Positions 34,079 to 44,954 of a stretch of 64,000 bases of DNA are shown in pieces. Both the position numbers and the translations under genes were made by a program. The notes beneath the pieces were generated by a model. It made no database searches, was not told where the DNA came from, and saw only the letters and a list, made by a program, of their open reading frames with translations. Position 1 is the first letter of the stretch. Each line of letters opens with the position of its first letter. Source of the DNA: Leptodactylus fallax (taxonomy: Eukaryota; Chordata; Amphibia; Anura; Leptodactylidae); contig CAMRHE010000205.1 of NCBI GenBank assembly GCA_947044405.1, forward strand, positions 1,860,001 through 1,924,000, written 5' to 3'.

Positions 34079-35572
34079 ATGGCCACCGTGGATCGTCTCT
34101 TGGAGCAGCTGTCCAGGCTAATTCAGCCCTCTGCCCCGGACATTCCAGAGGGGCAGAGCCCAGATGAGACCCCTACTCTAGGTGGCACAGGAGTCCCTCC
34201 AGGCTGGGCGCCTACTCCACTGCCCAGGAGTGGAGGTACCGGCCTGGAAGGAATCAGACAAGCCACCTGGCCCCTGCGAATGTGGGGGTCCCCAACACTA
34301 GCCAGGGTGTCAGGGCACCCACACCCACTTTACCACCAACCCCCTTCCATGGTTCCACAGTCCCCTCCTGTGATGCTCTGGTAGGATGGAGACTGAGTCT
34401 GTCCGTGTCAGTGGGTCAGGTGATCCAGGAACAGCGCATGGCAGTGGGATGCTCCAGCGGCGGGCAGCATGGTGCTGGCCTCTCGTTCACAACACCACAG
34501 CCCAGGTTGGAGGTGCAAGCGGTTGTCGTAGGTTCCCACGTAGGTGCAAGTCAACTTCTTCAGGGATGCCGGTCATGCTGCAGCTGCCAGCGAGAGGGTT
34601 CCCAGCATTCCGTGGATGCAAGCATTCTGCTGTAGGCCCACAGTACCTACGCAGTCTGGTAAGTTCCTATCTCTGTTGTGTTCGTTTCCACCGATTTTTG
34701 ATGTCACAGAGGTTCAGAATGTATAGGACGGGGTCTCCGGTGGGTGGCGGAATAGCTGCCGATGGGATTTGGGAATTATTGGGTAGTGTGAGAGAACTAC
34801 TGTCGCGGGTCAAGCAAGGCGTCAATGGTTCACGGGTGGCAGCGTGAATTCCGCTGGTGGCGTTGCAGATTTTGTCAGTGGCGGCAGGTCCGGCGTCAGT
34901 GCAGACAGAAAAAGAGAAGGTAGACTCAGTGTGCCTAGACGACAGGATTCGGGATGAGGTCTACGTCTGTTTCGAATGCCCTCTAAGGGAGCATTTCAAG
35001 AAGGAAGTGAAGGAGAAGATTTGGAAAGACAAGTATGTTGAAGTTTTCGCTTTGCTTTCTTTGGTGAAATTTAACTTAAACAAGAGTAAAATGGAGGATA
35101 GCAAGAAAGAGGAGGAGGAAAAATGCAGGTTGTGCCTTATTCCACAGACTTTTGCGAATTGGCTTCAGGCTTTTTCTATTCTGGCTAGTGTCATTAGTGA
35201 AAAGGTGCCTGACAACTGTTCGGGCCTTTTTTGCTACATGGACTCTATAGGTGAGGTGTATTGGGTGTATGGTGGTCAGACAAGGCTCAGGTATGATGAG
35301 CAGTTCCATCAGCGAAAAGCAGTTCGGCCTAGTATCCGATGGGACTAAAAAGATATTGGGCTATGGCTTTGGGTTATGGCGCTGGCGCGATTTGGTCATT
35401 CCTTTCCCGGGAAGGCTGGTGGAACCGACCAGTGCAGGAGGAGGATATGGCTCAGGGGGCAGGTACGCAGGCCCTGCAACGACACGGGCTGTGTTGCTAG
35501 TTCAGTGAAGCAAAATGTAAATTTGGCTTCAGCTGCAAATTTAAACATGCCTGTTCTTTTTGCAGCTGAGCA
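34079..35572 (+). pseudogene. DIRS Gag-like region
   Basis: An ATG at 34079 opens MATVDRLLEQLSRLIQPS followed by a Pro-rich region (to 34384). After frame changes, 34857-35348 encodes a recognisable DIRS-type segment: a Lys/Glu-rich helix, then CLIPQTFANWLQAFSI and YDEQFHQRKAVRPSIRWD, a pattern common at the Gag C-terminal part of vertebrate DIRS elements. At 35513-35572 the reading CKFGFSCKFKHACSFC resembles the compact Cys/His knuckle of those proteins. Its role would be capsid and RNA packaging. It is broken by several frameshifts and stops. Confidence 0.6.
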
Positions 35573-35619
35573 TCCCACGGGTCGGCCCAATTTCCCAAAA
35601 GAGCAAGAACTTGCCAATA

Positions 35620-37060
35620 ATGGACAAGGTTCGGACTCCGATGAAGCTGGAAGCAATGCTTCCCTATCTAAATAATTATGTTAATAAGGAAAGTGCACGT
35701 TTTTTGATAGAGGGCTTCAGGGACAGTTTTTGGATCCCATTGCTGGTGAACGTGGTCCCCATTTCCACAAAAAAATTTGAATTCGGCATCTGACCATTGG
35801 GGGGCGGTGAGTAAAAAATTGTGTAAGGAAGTTGTCCGGGGCCGCATGGTGGCCCCTTTGCAACACCTACTTTGGAGGGCTTAATTGTATCTACTTTGGG
35901 GGTGGTGTCTAAGAAGGAACCGAATCAGTTTGGGCTCAAACATCATTTATCATACCCGAAGGGAGCGTCTGTCAATGATGGTGTATTGCACCTGAACTTT
36001 GTTCAGTGGTGTATATGTCATTTGATGTGACTGTGCATTGGGTGTGGCGTTGTGGTCCGGGGGCTCTTTTAGCTAAGACGGATGTAGAAGCAGTGTTTTG
36101 GCTATTGCCCATACACCCTGATAGCGTTCCGTTACTTGGCTGTTACTGGGACAGTGGGTATTACGGAGACCGTTGCCCTCCGATGGAATGCTCAGTCTTG
36201 TCCGCATACTTCAAGGCTTTCAGCACGTTCCTAGAGTCAGTGGTTCGGGAAGTGTCGGGGGGTGGAGTCAGTAATTCATTACCATGACGATTTTCTGTGC
36301 ATACGCCCGACGGGCTCTGACGTGTGCGCGGTCTTACTGGCAACCACTCAGTGGGTTGCTAATAAGTTTGGGGTGCCATTATCCCTGGAAAAAAAATGAT
36401 GGTCTGTGTACTAGATTGAGTTTCCTTGGTATAGAAATTGACAATCTGGCGAAGGAATTCTAGTTGCCCCGTGACAAGTTAGTGGATCTGAGGGGGTGTT
36501 GAATCCTTGACACTTTGTTAAGCTGGGAGCTGGGTGCATCGCGACGACTTGCCGGTATGGGGCGCATTTCTGGACCAATACAATGGTAGAACACTGGTGC
36601 AATGAGGCGTAATTGATGTGTTCGATTGCGACCTTTTCACCGATACAGCGGGGGGTGCAGTATGGCTTCAGGGCATATTACAGGGGGCAGTGGTGTGCTG
36701 CCTCTTGGCCTACAGCGTGGCATGAATTAGGTTTGACACAGAATTTGACTTTACTTGAATTATTCCCCATAGTGGTTGCGGTGTCCATATGAGGTGATAA
36801 AAAATGTCAAGTTGACATGTTGGTTTTGTCGGCCATAAACGTCACAGCATCTTCCTCCTGGTCATCATGTTGCTACATCTTTTGGTTGCTGCATTGCTTG
36901 TGCCTGAAAACGTGGGTGGTGGCGGTGTACGTGCCGGGGGTCATGAATTGCTGATTCTCTGTTTCGTTTCCGGTGGGAGAGATTTCGTGCCCTGGCTCTG
37001 TGGGCAGCGGCAGAAAGGATCCCAAGTCCTCCAGAATTATGGTCTATGAGACGCGGGCCA
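35620..37060 (+). pseudogene. DIRS reverse transcriptase and RNase H remnants
   Basis: Starting with TPMKLEAMLPYLNNYVNKES, the translation follows the DIRS RT layout. SYPKGASVNDGVL-type codons lie near 35950, and VDVT-like and LLAKTDVEAVFWLLPIHPDS at 36070-36120. WDSGYYGDRCPPMECSV follows, then the degenerate YHYDDFLC-equivalent (around 36280) and LSFLGIEIDN at about 36420. RNase H remnants include DVFDCDLFTDTAGGAVW (about 36615) and IADSLFRFRWERFRALALW (about 36950-37000). Multiple stops and shifts throughout show an old copy. Confidence 0.65.
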
Positions 37061-37106
37061 TTGATTCAGGCATTGTTGGCCCCCGGCACCTGGGATAAGT
37101 ATTTGA

Positions 37107-37890
37107 ATGGGTGATTGGAGTGAATTAGGGTTGGTACATAGTGAAGATCATAGGGTTGCTGTTTTAGTTGAGTTGGCGGACAGTTGGTCGGTGGCAAGGG
37201 ATAATGGTTTTGTAGTGGCTTTGTCGTTTGGTTTCAAGCTTAGAGGGCTCTTGGACGCTACCAAGCATTTCTTGATGCAACATGCACTGAAAGGTTTCTG
37301 CAGGGGGAGAATAGATATGGGGTGTCCAGTCACGCTTCAGCTTCTTGAGCGTTTGGGGGTGGAGTTGAGCAGTTTTTGTCATTCACACTATGAATGCGTA
37401 TTGTTTTGCCTCGCTTTTTCTTTGGCGTTTTTCAGGGGAACTTTGGGTGGGGGAATTGGTGTCCTCGTAGATGAAGCAGCTTTGCGGGCTACAGGGTGTT
37501 GATGTGGAATTAGATGAGGGGGTTTAAGTGGGGAGGATTCGTAGGTCTAAGATGGATCAGATGGGTGCCGGAAAGTACGTGCGTTTGGGGACGGTGACTG
37601 GCACGATATGTGTCCGGTTCAATGTTGGTTAGCGTTTCGGGATTCCTCTCTTGCTCTCTTCCTCTCTTGATGGCGGTCTGCTGCTACGGCACGTGGATGG
37701 TTCTTTTCTTTCCTGCTATCAGTTCACTGTGGTTTTTAGGGGTTGTTTGAATTTGTTGGGTGCATTGTATGTATCTCATTCTTTCTGCATACGTGGTGCG
37801 ACAGAGGCGGCGAGTTGGGGGGTTGAGCCCTGAGGTGGTTCGGCGTATTGGCAGGTGGGAATCGCACAGGTACAGGTCGTACATTCGGCC
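37107..37890 (+). pseudogene. DIRS tyrosine recombinase remnant
   Basis: 37190-37450 reads GFKLRGLLDATKHFLMQHAL, then LGVELSSFCHSHYECVLFCLAFSLAFF, the N-terminal part and start of the catalytic domain. Downstream, in shifted frames, come a KMDQMGAGKYVRLG-like segment (37550) and SHSFCIRGATEAASWGVEP (37775-37830), the HxxR-type box. Codons for RRIGRWESHRYRSYIRP (37840-37890) cover the region of the last His/Trp and the catalytic Tyr. The enzyme would integrate circular cDNA. It is inactive here. Confidence 0.65.
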
Positions 37891-37959
37891 GCATCTTGCT
37901 CAATTGTGATCTGTCTCTTTCATGTTGTGATTTTCTTTCCTCCCACGACCCTTCCTTGT

Positions 37960-38440
37960 CTTTCTTTCTCCTTCAGGGCCTGCTGCTCAGTTGGTTTGGA
38001 TCTTCGGCCATTCCTTTGTGTTTTGGGGCACCAAATGGGCTGTCGTGCGATGAAATGATCAGCAGTTAGGGTTCTCCAGTTTGTCCGTTGGATTGGCATC
38101 TGAGGTATGGTGTGGAGTTGGGTCATGGCCGAAACTCACAGATATTCTAGGTTGGACCCCGGACATTATAGTCATACATGCCAGTGGCAATGATCTGGGG
38201 GTTTATCCTTTCTGTGACTTGATTAGGAACATCAAGTATGACCTGTTATTGCTGTGGTCCCTGTTTCCAGGGATTATCACGGTCTGGTCGGACATTGTGC
38301 CCAGAAAAACTTGGTGGGTGGCGCGGATGGTTGACCAGCTTAACAAGGCCATTTTTGTCCAGGAATGGTGGGGTGTGTGTCCAGCACGCGGAGTTGGAGT
38401 CGGGGGGAGAGTGAGTTTTGGTTGAAGGTTATCGATTTGT
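37960..38440 (+). pseudogene. SGNH-hydrolase-like domain at the DIRS 3' end
   Basis: In a plus frame after the recombinase, VWIFGHSFVFWGTKWAV (about 37995-38045) resembles block I of SGNH/GDSL hydrolases, with GHS in place of GDS. DIIVIHASGNDLGVYPF (about 38160-38215) provides the GxND block. KYDLLLLWSLFPGIITVWSDIVPRK follows in the same order as in vertebrate DIRS/YR elements that end with such a domain. The terminal DxxH block is not preserved. Whether the domain was ever catalytic is unknown. Confidence 0.55.
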
Positions 38441-38770
38441 GAGCGTTGGGTATTCAGGAGGGTGTTGAGAGGAAGTGTGGCGGATCTCACAGGCTTAAGG
38501 GGTTAAGGCATGTTCGCTGTGGCGGGTGGGGTCCTTGGAGTTGGTGGTCAATTGGCTAAAAGGGGGGTGAGTCAACAGTAGGCTCCACCTTATACATTTA
38601 CTGGTAATTGCACAGTTTTGATGCATGGCCTGGTGAACAGTTACATGGTTTTTGACCCTGGGAGCTGGTACATGGAAGAAGGGGTTCATCTTTACTCATG
38701 GTGCCGCCGAGGCTGGCGGTAAGTTTATTAAATCCAACCCTCAGTCTCTGTCTTTTGTTAGAAGGGACAG

Positions 38771-39118
38771 GGTGCCTTGAAGAGGCCAAAAGGGGTGATT
38801 TAGGTCAGGCAGCTCATTATTAAATTTAAAATAATATTGGAACCCCGTAATCTGCAATGCCTGCAATGTCATGATTCTAGTCACTAAGCCAAATAGTATG
38901 CTGAGACTTCCTGTTTTCTGTAGTTGATTTTTGCATCAGTCACCTCACTTACAGCGCACTGCGTCTTATCTCGATATAAATGGTAGCTGTGCTCATCAGA
39001 GTCCACCAGTCACAATAAGTGATGTCATATCTTATCTACTCCCCCTCTCTGTACAATGACCTCTGCATGGGACACAGAGCATGCCCAGAAAACTTTCCCA
39101 TACAAGTCCCTAGTACAT
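38771..39118. other. No gene seen
   Basis: This is unique-looking sequence between the DIRS remnant and the retroposon. No ORF, RNA or repeat is recognised, apart from being the 5' flank of the target duplication below. Confidence 0.5.
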
Positions 39119-39891
39119 TGTGTGTATGGCCCATGGCCCATCTCCAGAAGACAGAAAGTCACAAACTATTGTATGCTTAGTGACATTTTTATTTATTTTG
39201 CACACGCACTTGAATCACTTTGATTGCACTCCACCCTGATGCTTGGTTTATCCAGCATGGGTAATTTTTATAGATCCAGCGGATAGACCGGGCCTGTACA
39301 CAGGCACTCTATTCACTTGTTTATGATTTTTTTATGTCACGTCTGTCACCTTTTGTCACTCTTGCTGTGGATGAAGGGGTGCAGAAACCCTTTTGGGTCC
39401 TACCCGAAGTCTAGGGGTTGGAGTTGTGTGGCCATTTTGGTTCCCTCCTTCCTTGTTTGCCCGGTCTGCCTCTGCTTATGTGGAGGTGGACAACAGTTAT
39501 CAGCTCTAGTAGTACTCTTGGGGTGGCAGCCCTTGAGGAAACTGAGCAAGTAGCTGGCTTGGTAGTACTCCTGGTGGTGGCAGCCTGGGAGGAAACCGAG
39601 AAAGTTCGCCCTTTTGTTTCGGCAGTTGGGCAAGTATAGCCCCCGGGCTTTTGGGCCTTTTGGCTCTGAGTCTTGGGACAGTTTCAGGAGACCCATTCTC
39701 TTTGGAGATGGATTTTGCGATAGACCACATCCTGAGCACGTTTTTTTCAGTGGCACCCCCACTTTTTTGTCATGCACAGGTTGATTAGTTGGCACAGTTT
39801 TGGGCCCTTGGGGAAAAAAAAATTGTGTGTATGGCCCATGGTCCATCTCCAGAAGACAGAAAGTCACAAACTATTTTATGCTTAGTGGCAT
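39119..39891 (+). mobile_element. Noncoding poly(A) retroposon, copy 2, with 68-bp target duplication
   Basis: The body, 39187-39822, is homologous in inverted orientation to the U2-site retroposon (3405-4288). It is truncated at its 5' end near TTGCACACGCACTTGAATC and ends in nine A. It is flanked by a long direct repeat: 39119-39186 and 39823-39891 share TGTGTGTATGGCCCATGG and CTCCAGAAGACAGAAAGTC, with about three or four differences. A poly(A) end plus target duplication indicates LINE-type retrotransposition. A 68-bp duplication is much longer than the 7-20 bp usual for mammalian L1. Confidence 0.8.
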
Positions 39892-40613
39892 ATATATATA
39901 TTTTTTAAATATATAGATAATAATATGGAAAGTTAAAAACAATATGACCACAAATTCTTGAAAAATATTGTTTAAGTTGCATTTTTTACATTAATATTAG
40001 GACATTTCCTGCCAACACTTAGGCTGAGGCCCCACGTTGCGGAAATGCAGTATTTTCTGTTGAAGATTTTGCTGTGGTTTTTTGAGCCAAAGTTAAGAAT
40101 GGCTACAAAAGAGAGGTTAAGAGGTCAGTGAGAGAGAATACTGTGATGAGACTAGTGAGGATATACTGTGATGAGCATGCAGGCTGGAATGCTGTGATGC
40201 TGCTGCTAGGAGCCTCCACTGGTTATCTCCACATGCTATGTGTGAGTGTTGGACTATAGAGCCACCTCAAGGATATGTGTGGTAAAGTAATTATTTCACT
40301 TTTATTCCCTTTTTATTTTATGCGCTGTATATTGTAACTAGTAACTGTTAATGCTTGTATATATCTGCATATCTGTTCTGAACTGCTTGTGTTAGATGTT
40401 AATACCGACCCATTTAGGGGTTAATAAATATACAAAATTTAGAAAGCTTGTCTTGTATTTATCTTGTGGACCCAACACTCACTGGCGGTGAGTGTGGTTT
40501 TTTTAGTAAAGAAGTCTCAGGTGTGGGCCAACGCGGTGTTGGCGCACTGAGGATCTTTCACACACCCACATTATAATGTTCCCCTCTAATTGCCCCACAG
40601 CTGGAATGGGACA
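39892..40613. other. No gene seen; old repeat fragments
   Basis: The first 70 bases are an AT dinucleotide-rich tract. 40020-40110 resembles a common dispersed sequence (AGGCCCCACGTTGCGGAAA). No coding potential is seen. Confidence 0.45.
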
Positions 40614-40617
40614 TTAA

Positions 40618-41845
40618 CCCCTTCCCGCCAGTGACATTTTTCGATTTTTGTTTTTGACCCCCCCCCCCACCTTCCAAACCCAATAACTTTTTTATTTTTC
40701 TGTTCTCAGAGCCATATGAGGTCTTAATGTTTGCGGACAATTTTGTTTTCATGATGCTACCATTTATTATTCTGTACAATGTACTGGAAAGCTGGAAAAA
40801 AAATTCAGAATGGGGTGGATTTGAAGAAAAAGTGCATTTGTGTGAATTTCTTACGGGCTTCGTTTTTTCAGCGTTCGATCTACAGCCAAAATGACATGTC
40901 ATCTGTATTCTATGTTTTGGTACGATTCCGGGGATACCAAATTTATATGGTTTTATTTACATTTTAACCCCTTAACAAAAATCCAAAACTGTGCAAAAAT
41001 ATTTTTTTTAAAAAGTCGCCATATTCTGACACCCGTAACTTTTTTTTATTCTTCCGTGTACAGGGATGTATGGGGCGACTTTTTTTGCAGGACCAGGAGT
41101 ATTTTTTAGTTATACTATTTTGGGGAATGCCTATTGCTTTGATCACTTTTTAGTCAAATTTTTATCAGAGGCAAAACAGTGAAAAAATGGCAGTTTGGCA
41201 CTTTTGATTTTTTTTTCACGCTACGGCGTTTACCGTACGGGAAAATTTTTTTTTTATAGATTTGTAGACGGGGCATTTTCGGACACAGTGATACCTAATG
41301 TGTATGTGTTTCACAGTATTTAACTACTTTTATATGTGTTCTAGAGAAAAGGGGGGTGATTTGAACTTTTAATATTTTTTATTTTTTTAAATATTTTTTT
41401 GTACTGTTTTTTTTTTTTATCTTTTATGTTGCATTTATTAGACCACCAAGGGGTCTTGAACCCCAGGGGATCTGATCACTAATGCAATGCATTACAATGC
41501 TAATGCATTGCAAAAAAATGGAGCTTCTATTGTAGGCTACATAGAGTAGCCTGCAATAGAAGTTAAAGAAAGACAGGCCTGGGAGCCTTCACAAGGCTAC
41601 TAGCTGTCATAGCAACAGGACGTCGGACCCGGAGCTTGCTCCGGGTGCCGGCGATCCCCGGCAAAATGGCGGCGCCCGTGTGGCGCCGATAAAATGGCGC
41701 CTTGGTCAGCTTTCACCAAGGCGCCAGAGGGGTTAATGCCTGCAATCATTGTGGACACTGATCGCGGGCATTAGCGCCGGGTGTCTACTGCCATATTTAA
41801 GCACTCGGCATTCGCCGTACTATTACGGCGGATGTCGGGAAAGGG
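40618..41845. mobile_element. TTAA-flanked nonautonomous DNA element, long form
   Basis: 1228 bp with termini CCCCTTCCCG and its complement, bounded by TTAA at 40614-40617 and 41846-41849. The subterminal part at the right end contains a palindromic GCCGTACTATTACGGCGG. A shorter version with the same ends is at 51916-52660, and a left-end fragment is at 55192. A piggyBac-like origin is likely given CCCC termini and TTAA. No transposase frame was found, so it depends on another element. Confidence 0.8.
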
Positions 41846-41849
41846 TTAA

Positions 41850-42270
41850 ACCATGGGGATAGCTGCATGGGGGACATTAAACTACTCCCATGGCTTAATG
41901 TCCCCTTCCAACTTGCCCCCATTTTAATGTCCCCGTCTAGCAACACCCCCTGTTTAATGTCCCCCTCCAGCTGCCCACAGTTTAATATTACCCTCCATCT
42001 GCCCCCCAGTTTAATGTTCCTTTTCATCTCCCCCCAGTTTAATGTTCTCTCTCCATTTGCCCCCACAGTTTAACATAATAAAAACACTGACACTCACCTC
42101 TTCTCGCTCCCCTGCTGCTCTGTAGAAGTCTGTTCTCTCGGAGTGTTCAGGGAGCTGCAGTGACATCATCACATCGCACCTACAGCTCCCAGGACCGGAG
42201 CACACAAGGATGTGCTTCACATACAATGGTGAAGCAGGAGCTGTCTGCGGATGGCTTCTGCTTCACCATT
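41850..42270. repeat. Degenerate minisatellite (about 28-32 bp) and adjacent core repeat
   Basis: 41865-42075 repeats the motif GTTTAATGTCCCCCTCCA in about seven diverged units. 42078-42250 carries a core with ACTCACCTCTTCTCGCTCC and GACATCATCACA, also seen in diverged form near 43.6, 50.3 and 53.1 kb. This minisatellite-plus-core arrangement recurs in the window. Confidence 0.6.
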
Positions 42271-42282
42271 ATATTTAACTCA

Positions 42283-42453
42283 TCAGCCTTAAACAATCAC
42301 AGCTTACCTACCTTACATCGTAAGAGGGGATCCATGTGTAGTATTCCAGCGTGCACCAAGCTGCGCCCGCTAATGACGCGAATAACGTCACTTCAGGTCA
42401 TATGCCGGATCACCACGCGTCGCGGTAGGTCAGCTGTGATTGTTTAAGGCTGA
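42283..42453. mobile_element. 171-bp foldback element with 30-bp inverted repeats
   Basis: The left arm TCAGCCTTAAACAATCACAG continues to CCTACC. The right arm is its reverse complement with one mismatch. It is probably a small MITE. The target duplication is not clear. Confidence 0.8.
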
Positions 42454-43569
42454 TAATTAAGGGGGAGTCTATGTATTATTTAAATCACCTCTTTTTGGAC
42501 ATAATTTTGCCACTGTCATGATGTGAAGAGTTAGTTATGTAGCTTATCCTCTACTGAGGACAGCTAGTGCTTGTCCCACCATTGTGGGCTGGTTTTTTGA
42601 TTTTTGTTTCCAATTTTTGTTTTTGTTTTGTTCTGTGCTATGCAATCACTATCCTGCTGTCAGTAAGTGAGTTAAGGTCCTCTGATGATTGGCGCATAAC
42701 AGGCCAGGAAACGCGTAGGCACTTACAGGGATCATTTGAGGTACAGTTTGGTACTGCCCTTGTCAGGGCGGGAGTTAATACACGGGGGATAGGGAGAGTC
42801 TGCGAGGGTAAGTTTAGGGACCAGTGTCTCTCCTCCTGGCTGCTCTCCCCATTGCTGTTACTCCTGTTTATACGGATTGGGTAAGATCCATCCATTTTTT
42901 CTATATCTTCAAATTTGTTTTGGTTTGGATAAGTTATCATAATGATGCCTCCTTGGGGTACTTTTTAAGTGTACTAGTAAATGTTAAATTTTATTATTGT
43001 TTGTGCATCAGTTTTATTTTATATACTGTTTAGAGTTAACCCATGTTATTCAGGAGTCTTGGAAAGTTGGATGATAACTATAATAGGAGTAAATCCCTAT
43101 TAATTATCCCTAGTAATTTATCCCTAGTAAATAGGGGGTGCTATTGCATTGGTTTTCTTGATAAGAATGCACTGCTACTAGTGGTGGACAGTGGTACTGC
43201 AAGTGAACAATGATACTGAGTTTTGCAACTACATTTGAAAAAATAGTCTCTAAAATAAAGGTATAAACCAGGGATACTCAAGTGGACCACCAGATCTATT
43301 GTAATGAATGGAGCAAAGCTGTAATACCAGGTATCAGCCATGGCGTGGCCTCTTCGATCCTCAACAGCACTCTTACCCACTTTAGTACCGGCTATTTTCC
43401 CTGGTTCAGGACACATTTTTGTTTTTTTTTTTGCAGGATTCTCGCTTTTGAGGACTATAATATTTTTTTTCCCTTTGGCTTATTCAAATAATTTTTGCCT
43501 TTTTTTTTTGGTGAAAAATAGGGCTTTATTTTTATGTTGTTTTTATTTTTCCATGTTTTTTCTTTTTCA
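42454..43569. other. No gene seen; unclassified repeat material
   Basis: It contains the motif CAGGAAACGCGTAGGC near 42707, of a kind often seen in dispersed anuran repeats, and short direct repeats of ATCCCTAGTAA near 43105. T-rich tracts lie at 43420-43520. The short frames here have no recognisable domain. Confidence 0.4.
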
Positions 43570-43800
43570 GACCCTATAATAAGTGGAGGTCCAGGGGAGG
43601 TGATGGAAAATAACAAACACTAGCACTCACCTCTACTGGATATCCCCGTGTCGGCTGTCTGACTTCGGTTTCTTCTTCAGGGCTACAGCTGATGTCACGT
43701 TTCCCGGATGTCACCGCTAAACCTTGTGATTGGGTCTCAGCGGTCACGTGCGGCATGCTCCTGAGGTTCAATTACAGACTGCAGCGGTGACCCCTTTCAC
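43570..43800. repeat. Dispersed core repeat copy
   Basis: It runs from CCCTATAATAAGTGGAGG through GGTGATGGAAAATAACAAAC and CACTCACCTCTACTGG to the GTCACG-rich end. It is related to 50290-50600 (within the hAT-like element) and 53070-53420. Confidence 0.55.
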
Positions 43801-44184
43801 TGCACGTGTACGATATATAATCGCTATCTATATACCAGTACATTAAAAACTATATTATTAAGCATACAATGTACTGGCATATAGAGATCTCTATATCCAA
43901 TACATTATATAGTACAGCATAGTACTATATAGAGATGTCTCTGAATGAGGAGGTTCCCGGCAGCCGAGTATACGAGGCTTTGTTCTTTTTCACCAGGGAT
44001 CTCTTCTACCGTTACCTGTTGGTGACCAGGATGTTGGATATCGAGAGGCAGACTGTGTATTATAGAGCATGTGGAGGGAAGAAGATCATGCTCCTGGGTC
44101 CTGAGCTGTGTTCCCTTATGACATGGACCGCCTACCTGGCAGCCATTTTGAATAATTAACTTCTTATCCAATCAAAAGTGTACA

Positions 44185-44212
44185 ATTTGCATAATTTCCC
44201 AGAAGGCATTGC
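44185..44212 (+). promoter_or_regulatory. snRNA-type distal element: octamer plus Staf-like site
   Basis: The perfect octamer ATTTGCAT at 44185-44192 is followed within 4 bases by TTCCCAGAAGGCATTGC (44196-44212), which fits the Staf/ZNF143 consensus at about 15 of 18 positions. Downstream CTCCCTGAGTTTAATTAA is shared, in diverged form, with the two modules at 44.48 and 45.86 kb. The gene it once served is not recognisable. A weak tRNA-like GGTTCAAATGC lies 125 bases downstream. Confidence 0.55.
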
Positions 44213-44460
44213 TGCAACTCTCCCTGAGTTTAATTAATAATGTAATTATCCAATCAAAATGAAGAAAAATATCTTGAAATCTGGCATTTTGCCTCTGTGC
44301 TGCTGTGGGGTGCGGTGGAGCCTCTGCTGCTGGTTCAAATGCACAGCAATCTCCTTAGCAAGCCACAAAACAAGCAGTACGTCAAAGAGCACAACAAAAC
44401 CAGCAGCCTCATACATGGATAACTTCAGTGGGACGTCTATTTAAACTAAGGAGAGCTAAA

Positions 44461-44489
44461 GGCAATGCATCATGGGAAATTATGCAAAT
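44461..44489 (-). promoter_or_regulatory. snRNA-type distal element, inverted relative to 44185
   Basis: On the minus strand the perfect octamer ATTTGCAT (44482-44489) precedes TTCCCATGATGCATTGCC (44461-44478), about 16 of 18 Staf positions. It continues CTCTCCTTAGTTTAAATAG and then the PSE-like CCCACTGAAGTTATCC. It is oriented toward the 44185 module, about 250 bases away. Confidence 0.6.
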
Positions 44490-44501
44490 CTGAAGGGGGA
44501 C

Positions 44502-44578
44502 GGTCCCCCCGGGCCCCGCCCCCGCGCTCAAAGGAAAAACGGCCGGGGGGGGGGAAAGGGGGGGGGAGGGGGGGGCAT
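44502..44578. other. G/C-run low-complexity tract
   Basis: Long C and then G runs are joined by a few A. This is similar in character to 8825-8949 and possibly also a base-calling or gap artefact. It ends in an AT repeat. Confidence 0.5.
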
Positions 44579-44883
44579 ATATATATTATTTATACTCAAT
44601 TAATAATAGTAATAAATTGCTAAAGCTTTATTTTAATATTTTTTTCATTAGGTATGTTCTTTTTTTCTTTAACAGTTTAAAAATATTTTATACAAAATGT
44701 TCCTTTTACTTGGTCAAAGAAGCAATGTATACAGAAGGGCTGGTGTACACAGCAACAACTTTGGGCCTCTAGCAGTAAGCAGACCTTTGCACCTTACACA
44801 AAATGTCCTGGTTATATAAAGAATAGCTGGCATTACTACGCAGTGACAACCTCCATATAATGCAGTAGGCAGACCTAGAACTC

Positions 44884-44945
44884 CGCTATCATAAGTGGGA
44901 TTCCAAACCAAATCTCCAGCAACTTAGACCGCTCTGCTGCTGACA
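44884..44945 (-). tRNA. Degenerate tRNA-Leu-like sequence (pseudogene), anticodon arm missing
   Basis: The minus strand reads GTCAGCAGCAGAGCGGTCTAAG, whose 12-base GAGCGGTCTAAG equals the D-arm of vertebrate tRNA-Leu. It then has TTGCTGGAG and GGTTTGGAATCCCACT, one to three changes from the tRNA-Leu T-arm GGGTTCGAATCCCACT. Only about 60 bases separate the ends, so the anticodon arm is deleted. It starts about ten bases downstream of the 3' end of element C1. Confidence 0.45.
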
Positions 44946-44954
44946 GACCAATTT

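Larger units (their letters stand above)
33880..38770 (+). mobile_element. Decayed DIRS-like tyrosine-recombinase retrotransposon
   Basis: Remnants in order on the plus strand: Gag-like region, reverse transcriptase, RNase H, tyrosine recombinase and SGNH-hydrolase-like domain. All are peppered with stops and frameshifts. This domain order and the recombinase instead of a DDE integrase define DIRS-type elements. Boundaries are approximate because I could not find terminal or internal complementary repeats by eye. 33752-33880 is AT-rich with an A run and shows no gene. Confidence 0.75.

Noticed and set aside
34544..34847. Overlapping plus-strand frames as a separate host gene
   Set aside because: They fall inside the decayed DIRS Gag region and have no independent support.
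44290..44370. Possible tRNA-Sec gene downstream of the plus-strand octamer/Staf module
   Set aside because: GGGGTGCGG and GGTTCAAATGC recall tRNA-Sec, but no acceptor or anticodon stem could be paired.
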